DNA of 64,000 nucleotides from Amia ocellicauda. Taxonomy: Eukaryota; Chordata; Actinopteri; Amiiformes; Amiidae. The notes below the pieces were generated by a model that did not search any database, was not told where the DNA came from, and saw only the letters and a list, made by a program, of their open reading frames with translations. Position numbers and translations under genes: made by a program. Positions 54,601 to 64,000 of this stretch are shown piece after piece. The number at the start of each line of letters is the position of its first letter. Position 1 is the first letter of the stretch. The stretch is from assembly GCF_036373705.1 (NCBI RefSeq), contig NC_089869.1, positions 16,691,550 to 16,755,549 on the forward strand, written 5' to 3'.

Positions 54601-57600
54601 TTTAAATTGAATTAATTCATGTTTTTCCCCTTCAAAAAACTTCTACAAATAACTTGTGCACATATATTTGCCTTTTGCTCCGCCTGTCAGCCCCCATGAG
54701 ACATAATTTCTGCATAACCTGAAGAGAAGTGTGTATTTAGCAATAGCTAACGTGACCAATAATGTCACAGTAACCTGTCTTTATCAATTGACTTTGGTCA
54801 CAGACTTTTAGGATGACATAATGTTTGCATCAGAATGTCTTTGCTGGGCACCGATAAGTGAATATGTTTTGTGCTGTTCTATCCCCATTAAATTCAAAGT
54901 GAAGTGAGTATATAGAGAATATTCACCACAATGCAATGAAGTATTCTCACCTCCAGCTTATCTCCAACTTCGGCTGAACACATTTTAAGGATACCTCTTA
55001 GATCCATGCAGGTTTATTTCAGAAGTGAAAAATATGTCTTTCCTTTTGATCTACTGTCATTTTATGTTACATAAGGAGGAAGGGAGGTATGATTCTTTAC
55101 TCTGGAGAAAAGATTAACTGTAATACTTACTGGAGTGCATGTTCAAAGAAAAACGCAGCCTTACTTTTAGCATTACAGAAAAGCACAGAGAAACTTTTGG
55201 TAGCTAATCGTATTTCTCTCGTCTTTATCTATAATTAAAAGGGGTGTTGATATTGAAGAGCACACAAAACCCCATTCTTCTTCAGTAATGTGTTTAAGGC
55301 TTGTTTGGGCGTTGCAGATAATTTGCTATGTGTTGAGCCTTTGATGGTGGATGAATCTGAGGTCTGTCCATTCATGCTAAGTGGGTAATACAAAACAAAT
55401 GTCTACATATATATTACAGTGTACATTTACAGATGTTTTGAAACCTCACAGCAAGTCTGTGTCTTGTCTTTAAGGTGTTTGGAGTTAATGTGAATGGAAC
55501 CAGTAAGTGTATCTATTTAATGGAAAATGACATCATCAAGTCAGTGAAATCCGAGGAAAGCCACCTGATTATGTTGAATTTGAAATCTACAATTGGCACT
55601 AAGATCAATTCCAGGTGACTGTTTCTTTTTATGTTTCTGTATGTGATATAGGTGAATTTGCAATATTATTCATAGAAACGCTGAACTTAATTAACTTCAA
55701 GATGTTAACTGGAAGTCAGTTGGCTCACATTGTAAAATCTAAATAACTCAACTGGTGTTAAATATGAAAGCCATCCTTCTACAGAACACTCAGTTCACAT
55801 GTTTTATTATAAAGCTTGTCAAATCTATTGCTCAAGTGGCATGAGGGAAAATTTGTTTTTATGATTTATTTGGCAGGAACTTTAACAGCAGCACTTCATT
55901 TGAATGTAACCTAGATCTCTGGAGTATGTGTAAAATAACACTGTGAAATTTTACCTTAGGCTGGGGCTGCAACTTTTATCAACAAAACCAGGAGTGAGTG
56001 AAATATTAAAGCCAGACATCCCAGAGGTATTGGCTGGTCTTGAATACAGTTATACAGCAGTAGGTAGTCATGCAGTGCCCGTAGAGAGAAGACCATGTTT
56101 TAACTGCTCTTCGGTAAGAACATAATTAAGAAACAAATAAATCCATCAATAATAAATGTTTTAAATACAGCTCTGGAAAAAAACATTAAATAAATAATAT
56201 TGATACAAGTTTTACAATTTAAAAATACAATCTGCTTTGTTGTTGTTGTTATTATTATTATAGTATCTGATTTTATTAGCAACTGTTCAAATCTCACTCA
56301 GGCTACTGACCACATGAAGACCATTAAAAATGTGGATGTTCCTAAAATATCAACTACAAAGAAGTTTCTAGATTTAGTAACTTTGCTACGAGATATGAAG
56401 AAGAAAGACATTATACAGATGTTGAAAACCACTAAATATACTGCAGTGTAAGTATAAAATTGAATTTAAAAAATAAGAAAGAACATTAGGAAGCTCCATA
56501 AATATACACCAATCAGCCATAACATTATGACCAGCTGCCTAATTGTGTAGGTCCCCCTTTTGCCGCCAAATTAGCCCTGACCCGTCGAGGCATGGACTCC
56601 ACTAGACCTCTGAAGGTGTGCTGTGGTATCTGGCACCAAGACTTTAGCAGCAGATCCTTTAAGTCCTGTAAGTTGCGAGGTGGGGCCTCCATGGATCGGA
56701 CTTGTTTGTCCAGCACATCCCACAGATGCTCGATTGGATTGAGATCTGGGGAATTTGGAGGCCAAGTCAACACCTTGAATTCGTGATTCATCAGACCAGG
56801 CCACCTTCTTCCATTGCTCCGTGGTCCAGTTCTGATGCTCACGTGCCCATTGTAGGCGCTTTCGGCAGTGGACGGGTCAGCATGGGCACCCTGACTGGTC
56901 TGCGGCTACGCAGCCCCATACGCAACAAACTGCGATGCACTGTTTGTAAAATGAGTAATGATGAAATAATTCACCCTACAAACAGTTACAACTTACATTT
57001 TCCTTTATGTCTTTTGATGTCAGTTCTTGCTTGGTTAGGCTCATTATTTTGACATTAGCAGAACACAAAGGTGAATCATTATAAAATATTGCGTGTGATT
57101 AATGTGTTTTAGTAGGTATTGAAATGTAACTCTCAGCAGGATAGCTATCTATCTGCCTTATGCTGGGAACAGCTCTTTGAAAGAAATGTGAATGTGATTA
57201 TTCCTTGTGGCATTTGTTTCAGTCCTTTCCTCATTGATGCAGCTGCAGCAGTCCTGACCCCAGAATCCCTTGGTGCACTTTCATCTTTCCTGGATTTCAC
57301 AAAAGTAAAGCAGGGTCCTCTCTTGGAGAGGTTTCTGTACGCCTGTGCTTTTTCTGCACGGCCATCAACATATTTGCTTAGCACTCTCACCGTGAGTGTA
57401 TTATTATTATATGTTCTCACAGAATATTTCCATTTCAACACTGCAGTGACTAGATATGTATATGGGCAGCTTTTACAGTACTAAAGATATAGGCCTAGTG
57501 TTAATACATGAGGATTAATTTAAAAGTGCTGAATAACTTTATAATCTCCTTCAGTGTAAAGTGTTTGTTATTATTTTGTTTCTTTATGTGTTATAGAATA

Positions 57601-60386
57601 TTCTTTCTGGTAAAATTGTTCAAAAAGAAGTACAAGAGACTGCCATCATCACACTGGGTTCAGTGATTGGTAAAATGTGCTCTGCAAATAACTGTACATC
57701 GCAGGTAAGAACATGTTCAATTAAGTCAATTACACAAGGAGCCAAGGCATACATTTAAAAAAAATGTTTTTATACAAATGTATTTATAATGTATTCGTTA
57801 AGAATGTTGGAAATCTAACATAAAATACATCTGAATTTAAAAAAAAAATCAGATTTTATCATAATCTAAGCATTCTGAGGTAAGTTGTCCTATCTCTTGA
57901 AACACAAGTGACCTTACTTTACTTTTGATATGATTCTGCTGCAGGACCAAACGGTCAGCCCACTACAGCTACAGACCTTGCCAACAAAGTCAGTGTTTGA
58001 GTGTTGGTGACCAAAGCAATCCTTCTATTTAAGGTGTTGATATGCCTGGAATGTAATCTGCCTCAGGGTTGTCATTTTTCTTGCCAGTTATAAGGACATT
58101 ATACTGGGGATGGTATTAGAAAGTCAAGTGCTTCAATAACATATGAGGCTTGTCAATTATATTTTACATATTCGGAACCAACCAGACTTATATATAATCT
58201 TTTAGTTTATATACTACCCTTTGCAAAATTAATCTGCACTATATTGTTTTTTTAAATTTTATCTTTTTACTAGGAAGTAATAAGAGCTAAAAACTTAATT
58301 GTGGACAGACTGAAATCCTCTACTGAAGAATTTGCAGTAAAGGCATGTCTTTTAGCCTTGAAGAGTGCCTGTCTTCCAGAAACAATCCCCCTTATTCTTC
58401 AGTACACCGAGATGTCCAACTCTGTCTCCATTACTGCTCTGTCAGCACTGCAAAGGTTCCCCGCAAAGTATATTAACAATGAGGTATTGCGTGTTTCTGC
58501 ATTGGAAAACGTAGAATGCAACAATATCTGAAAGCTAGGCGATGTATTAGATGTCGTTGTGTATCTAGACATTTAACACCTTAAAGATTTATTTGACTTT
58601 GAGGACGTTCATCATTCAGAGGTTTGATAACAGTACAGCTACTACAAGTGAAATTGAATTTTTGTGTGTCATTTGCAAAACTGGGCATTTGGCCAAACTG
58701 TGAAACTCATGGGAGAGACAGGCCTAGACGTACAGAACATTGGAATTAATAGAGACAAAATTATGTATCTAATCCACATTATAAATTACACCTGAAGTCA
58801 TCACTTTCTGTACAGCAGGTCAAGCAGCCCTTGTATTTTTATTAAAGTATACATTATGAGAAACCAGTTGATGATTATAATATTGACTATGATACAGGTA
58901 CTTAACATCTAACTATGAGAAATGCTTTATTATTATCACAAAGGATCACACTGGTTTATGTACATTCTTACATTCCTGGATGACGGTATGTTTACTGTCT
59001 GTAGCTGGTTTATTAGTGATAAGTGGGCATTTGTGAAGAGGGCATTCAGTAGAACTATTAATAATGTATATCTGTATGTATTAATTCAAATATATCTAAT
59101 TCAATCTCCTTAGGTTAAGGAGCAAATGAGAAATATTTTTTATCAGAGGAAGAAACACTTTATTGAAACAGTTCGACTGGCAGCTGCAGAAATTCTCCTG
59201 AACAGCGACCCTCAGTATGTAGACATCAGAAATATTATAGAAGCAATACCGAGAGAGGGGCCGGAACCATCCAGATATTTATCATCAAAAATTCAAAGTT
59301 GTCTTAATTCTGATCATGGTGCAAGGTAAAAAGAATATTTATTCTCTGCTGTCCTATATGGCTCTCCTAGTTATACTGAACATATACATTATTATGATTA
59401 TTATGATTATTATTTTTACCCACAGCCATAGTCTGCATACAAAATGTCTTGATTCTTAATTGAAAACCTTGTTGTTTTTTTAATTAGGGCATTATTGATA
59501 CAAATGTAATCTGTTGGTTCAAATAGGTTTTACAATGTGACAATCAAATACAAGGCTCTACTGAACTAGAAATGCCTAATAATTATATCATTATAATTAT
59601 ACCTATAATTAATCACAGCTGGGATACTTTGTGTCTCTTTTAATGTGATTTCTGTTCTCTTTTTCCCAAGGAAAATCATTGTTGAAGTTTTAAAAGATTC
59701 AAACTTAAATAACTACAACCATCTATCCAGGCTTGGCAGTTCTTCAACTTATTCTGGAAATTTGACAGGTAAAATATAATTATGAATAATAAGAACCTTT
59801 AAATGTTCTACTTAAGGTTAGATAGTCCAATTGACCCTCTCCTTTCCACAATCCCTAAATAAGCCTGCATTCTCCACCCTCACCTGACCTAACTATGAAC
59901 AGTAGAGTGAACAGACCATATTAGTTCTAATTGTAAACATGCTAATTGTCACAATTTACTAATTAACATTGTGTTTTTCCTGTAGCAACCAAGGATATGG
60001 TCACCTCTTATAATGTTGACTTCCTCTTTTCCGAGCATGGATTTTTAAGAAAAAGTAACAGTAATTTCTACACATACAGCCATGGAAATAAACTACTCTC
60101 TGTACAGGTACTTTTACACTTCATAACCACCAATTATCCTAATTAACGTAAGGGGAACATGCATTGCAATGTTTTGAAGCATTGTAAATTATATTTCCTT
60201 TGAAGTGTAAGTGCTCCTTATTTTTATATTTAAGTAGCTTGTTAACACAGTTACAATACTTTTAAAAACTTGTTAAACACAAGGCATTTTGTATCAAATT
60301 AGTTTCAACCCTTTCAAAGGAAATTGCTCTCCTTGAAGTAATCTTATATTTTGTAAGTTGCCCTGGACAAGGGCGTCTGCTAAGAA

Positions 60387-60435
<49 letters not shown>

Positions 60436-63400
60436 TGTTTTGGCCTTGATATGTATTTACATATGTCACAGTTCACCTTGAATGATTTGAATCACCTTAA
60501 AGGTCATAACTTTATAAAAGCAGTATATTTCATTGACCTTTGAAAACTTAACGAATGCACATAGTTGTTTGGGGAGTAATGGAATACAAGTAGCGGTGTT
60601 ACTTAATCAGATTACAGAATTTTAGAATACAGGCATAGTACAACCAAAAACGTTATCGATAGTTTGTATTTGCAGTAAAATTTAAGATAAATCCACGTAA
60701 ATTACAAATAGTTACTGTGCATCCTAGCTGGTTCTGTGACCTTAATAATGAAAGACTTAATATAATACCACAATAACAACATACAACGTGTTAATAGTCT
60801 AAAACAAATCACACAAACTGAACACAATTAATGTGTTTATTGCATAAACAAGATGCATAATATTTCTCATGGGCTGATACTTGAAAATAAAGGGAAAAAA
60901 GTATTCCAAATGTAATCTAAAGGTATTCCGATTATGTTACTGTCTTGGATTGGATTAGGTTACAGATTATTTTCAGAACAGGGTCATCAGTATTCTGTAC
61001 AGAATACTTTTTAAATGTAACTCTCCCAACACTGGTTGTTAATTTTTTGCTTGTTTGTTTGTTTCCGTTGGTTTTTACAGTGTAATAATAATATACTACA
61101 CATACACATTTTTTCTTTTAGGTTTCTATGGAAGCAAAAGGTCTTGATGGTTTATTCGGTGAAGCTGCTGAGGAAGAGGAGATCATGGCAGGAATGTCAA
61201 CAACATTACTGGACGTGCAGCTCCGGCCAGTGGTCTTTTTCCAGGGCTATGCAGATCTGATGGAGAAATATTGGTCAGCCAATGGAGAACCACAGCATAT
61301 ACTAATGGCAAATATCCTGCCAATCGACCATCTGCAGGTAAAAACACTGATTCATCTTTAATTTTTCAAGCTGGAGAAGAGATCTGGTAAACCAATCTGT
61401 GTATGTCCATATGAGGATAACAGACACATATAAGATTAAAAAAAAAAATGGTTTGTTTGTTTTGACATCTTTATTGTCTCAGACACAACTGTATTATTAT
61501 AATTAGTTACATTAAGCTTAAAGCTTTATATAAAGTAAATAGGTACAGTAAGCATAGTAACCCAATTCATGCATTTTAGGTGTTTTCACTTCAGTCTGGT
61601 TTGCCAGTGCTTATCCACTTTCAAGGAGGGCTCACGGTTGATGTCACAAGTAGCACCGAGCTCAGTCTGTTCAGCCAAGAATCAAAGAGCAGAGTCACAA
61701 ACAGGTAAAATCAGGAAGAATTGCATGCTTTCCTTTCATATTAGCTGGAGACTGAAAAGATTCAGTAATTAACACTAATTAATTAACCTTCCTGTGTACA
61801 GTTTAATTACACTGCTCAATGAAAATCTTTAACAGACTGCAGAGGAGTGGAAACATATCCATCTTCAATTGTGGAGTATCACACGATATCTGTCCTTGGA
61901 GACCCTTTAAAAAAATGTTTAGACTGCTGTTGTAGTGGATTTATTCTCTGTTATTTATTTAGTTACACCCGAGTGTCTGCAAGCTTGACTGGCAAAACCT
62001 GTCTGTGAATGAGAGATGTACCCAGTTATTGTCTTTATGCAAACCATGTCCCCAACCTGTCAGAAATAATATTAATATTAAAGAGTCCAAACTGTCTATA
62101 GGAAAGTTCATGTTTCCCTCTTCAGTGTAAAGAATTCTTCACTTCCAGTCTTACCTGGAATAATAGTTCAGTATATTCCAATAAAACATTGGAATTGTAC
62201 ATTGTCACCCAAATCGATTAAATAAAAGGTTTACTGTTTAAAAGCTTATCCCCCCATATATAATGACTTCCACCTGCATTGGGAAACATCTCAATACCTT
62301 AAGCAATTTCTTTCATACAGTGAGGGAAAAAAGTATTTGATCCCCTGCTGATTTTGTACGTTTGCCCATTGACAAAGAAATGATCAGTCTATAATTTTAA
62401 TGGTAGGTGTATTTTAACAGTGAGAGACAGAATAACAACAAACAAATCCAGAAAAACGCATTTCAAAAAAGTTATACATTGATTTGCATGTTAATGAGGG
62501 AAATAAGTATTTGACCCCTTCGACTTAGTACTTGGTGGCAAAACCCTTGTTGGCAATCACAGAGGTCAGACGTGCCCTGGCTGAGGGAAGGAGGTTCTCA
62601 CCCAAGATTTGACGGTACATGGCCCCGTCCATCGTCCCTTTGATGCGGTGCAGTTGTCCTGTCCCCTTAGCAGAAAAACACCCCCAAAGCATAATGTTTC
62701 CACCATGTTTGACGGTGGGGATGGTGTTCTTGGGGTCATTCCTCCTCCTCCAAACATGGCGAGTTGAGTTGATGCCAAAGAGCTCGATTTTGGTCTCATC
62801 TGACCACAACACTTTCACCTAGTTCTCCTCTGAATCATTCAGATGTTGGCAAACTTCAGACGGGCCTGTACATGTGCTTTCTTGAGCAGGGGGACCTTGC
62901 GGGCGCTGCAGGATTTCAGTCCTTCACAGCGTAGTGTGTTACCAATTGTTTTCTTGGTGACTATGATCCCAGCTGCCTTGAGATCATTAACAAGATCCTC
63001 CCGTGTAGTTCTGGGCTGATTCCTCACGGTTCTCATGATCATTGAAACTCCACGAGGTGAGATCTTGCATGGAGCCCCAGACCGAGGGAGACTGACAGTT
63101 ATTTTGTGTTTCTTCCATTTGTGAATAATCGCACCAACTGTTGTCACCTTCTCACCAAGCTGCTTGGCGATGGTCTTGTAGCCCATTCCAGCCTTGTGTA
63201 GGTCTACAATCTCGTCCCTGACATCCTTGGACAGCTCTTTGTCCCTTTAAGAGAGTGCTCCTAATCTCAGCTCGTTACCTGTATAAAAGACACCTGGGAG
63301 CCAGAAATCTTGCTGATTGATAGGGGATCAAATACTTATTTCCCTCATTAACATGCACATCAATTTATAACTTTTTTGAACTGTGTTTTTCTGGATTTTT

Positions 63401-64000
63401 TTGTTGTTATTCTGTCTCACTGTTAAAATACACCTACCATTAAAATTATAGATGTACGAAATCAGCAGGGGATCAAATACTTTTTTCCCTCACTGTAATA
63501 TTTTTTTATTGACAACCAACATAATTCAGATGGTTATTTCAATATCTGTTTTTCAAACTGTGGTCAATTTGTGTCTCTAAGGGGCACCTTGGCAATCAGT
63601 GGCACAATAGAGATTGATGCTTCTTTCATAAATGTTGGAGTGGAAACCAGAACAGAAGCTCAGACCCAGTTTGTTTTTGTTAACACTGTGCGCTTCTCAG
63701 AAATGCCAGTATTGTTCTGTTTGCAAATGAAAAAGGAACCATACCCTTACAGGTACAAATACTTTTTTCTATACATTAACATGCACATGTTGTTGTTGTT
63801 GTTTAATTGTTTTAACTGGCAAGAAAACATACCATTAAATAAATATAATGTTGTACCTAATATTGTTCTGTTATTTAGGGAGTCCGTTGTGGTATATGAA
63901 AGGTTTCCCAATGGGAAGAACTTCACTTTGCAGAAGAGAAGAAAGTTTACTTTCCCAGGAGAAGAGGTCTCACTACACAAGAGAAATTCTGAGATGTGTA
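51655..64000 (+). CDS. MTTP-like lipid transfer protein (3' end off window)
   Basis: Large lipid transfer protein of the MTTP/vitellogenin superfamily; MTTP loads lipid onto apoB in the ER with PDI. Exons: 51655-51721, 52085-52272, 52392-52529, 52841-52948, 53171-53287, 55475-55614, 55960-56113, 56302-56447, 57223-57391, 57597-57704, 58274-58483, 59114-59325, 59671-59768, 59986-60107, 61122-61337, 61580-61704, 63582-63752 and 63879 onward. 870 codons are visible with no break (human MTTP 894). A signal peptide ([12 protein letters not shown]) lies at the start. The N-terminal sheet has [17 protein letters not shown]; the helical domain has [13 protein letters not shown] and [13 protein letters not shown]; the C-terminal sheets have [14 protein letters not shown]. 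The Cys pairs C174/C194, C437/C442 and C819/C870 align with the human MTTP disulfides as I recall them. Identity to human MTTP by eye is only about 40%, lower than expected for a fish MTTP orthologue, so I call it a paralog. The window ends just after SEMC, probably about 15-20 codons before the stop. Confidence 0.92.
53131..53161. repeat. (GTTTT)n short tandem repeat
   Basis: About six GTTTT units that form part of the polypyrimidine-like region directly before the MTTP-like exon 5 acceptor (53170). Confidence 0.85.
53290..55470. other. Long MTTP-like intron 5
   Basis: A 2.2-kb intron with a short L2-like fragment on the minus strand but no other recognised feature. The flanking exon phases join cleanly. 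Confidence 0.6.
54250..54450 (-). mobile_element. L2-like reverse transcriptase fragment
   Basis: The minus strand reads [20 protein letters not shown] followed by [11 protein letters not shown], the YADD-box region of the same kind of LINE as at 44.7-45.6 kb. Short and isolated. Confidence 0.65.
56503..56946 (-). mobile_element. Tc1-like transposon remnant
   Basis: Begins ATACACCAATCAGCCATAAC, a known Tc1-like terminus. The minus-strand frame contains [24 protein letters not shown], the last catalytic part of the DDE domain, then [20 protein letters not shown]. Most of the transposase is deleted and the 5' end is missing. It lies in the intron between MTTP-like exons 8 and 9. Confidence 0.8.
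60345..60435 (+). repeat. LINE/SINE 3' tail plus (TAA)n
   Basis: GCCCTGGACAAGGGCGTCTG then CTAAGAAAATAATAAT is the typical tail of fish L2-type retroposons, followed by about 14 TAA units. Located in MTTP-like intron 14. Confidence 0.7.
62318..63495 (-). mobile_element. Tc1-like deletion derivative
   Basis: 1178 bp between TA dinucleotides (62316-62317 and 63496-63497), same family as the 34795-36377 copy with nearly identical inverted repeats. Two internal deletions have occurred. One removes the transposase start codon and one arm of the internal hairpin (junction near 63240). The other joins LLPSARA directly to [15 protein letters not shown] (junction near 62573), removing the second and third catalytic segments. 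A frameshift after KFANI is shared with the longer copy. It cannot encode transposase but retains both termini. Located in the MTTP-like intron before exon 17. Confidence 0.92.

Noticed and set aside
57941-58030. Possible extra MTTP-like exon after CTGCAG at 57945
   Set aside because: Exons 57597-57704 and 58274-58483 join in phase and match MTTP continuously; no gap to fill.

Overview
This is a vertebrate nuclear genome window, most likely from a ray-finned fish. The genes are split into many short exons with canonical GT-AG introns. The window carries fish-type repeats: Tc1-like transposons with about 200-bp inverted repeats, CR1- and L2-like LINE relics, a fold-back MITE and long (TAA)n/(TA)n/(GT)n tracts. 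I cannot name the species.

Layout, left to right. (1) 1-11.8 kb is gene-free AT-rich DNA with a decayed Tc1-like element at 6.9-7.8 kb. (2) RPS24 (minus, 11.8-15.9 kb) has 5 exons encoding 131 aa. (3) POLR3A (plus, 16.7-29.8 kb) has 31 coding exons; when joined they give an uninterrupted 1390-codon frame. These two genes are head to head with a CTCF-like motif between them. (4) A QRFP/26RFa-receptor-type GPCR (minus, 32.6-41.1 kb) has 6 coding exons and 439 aa. Its third intron holds a CR1 LINE that is itself interrupted by a Tc1-like element. (5) TBATA/SPATIAL (plus, 44.0-50.0 kb) has 9 coding exons and about 362 aa. It is divergent from the receptor gene and contains an L2-like LINE and a MITE. 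(6) An MTTP-like large lipid-transfer protein gene (plus, 51.7 kb to beyond the window end) has 18 coding exons visible and only the last few codons missing. Two Tc1-like elements lie in its introns.

Function. RPS24 and POLR3A are housekeeping genes of ribosome and RNA polymerase III biogenesis. The other three are a peptide-hormone GPCR, a thymus/testis-associated protein and a secretory-pathway lipid transfer protein. I see no sign that they form a pathway.

The most interesting signal is at the level of gene family and synteny. QRFPR- and MTTP-type genes are both on chromosome 4 in human. Here intact relatives of both sit among genes that are on human 10q22 (RPS24, POLR3A, TBATA). This suggests an old duplicated block whose chromosome-10 copies of the receptor and MTTP genes were lost in mammals. 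I found no bacterial-type system, CRISPR array, rRNA or tRNA gene.
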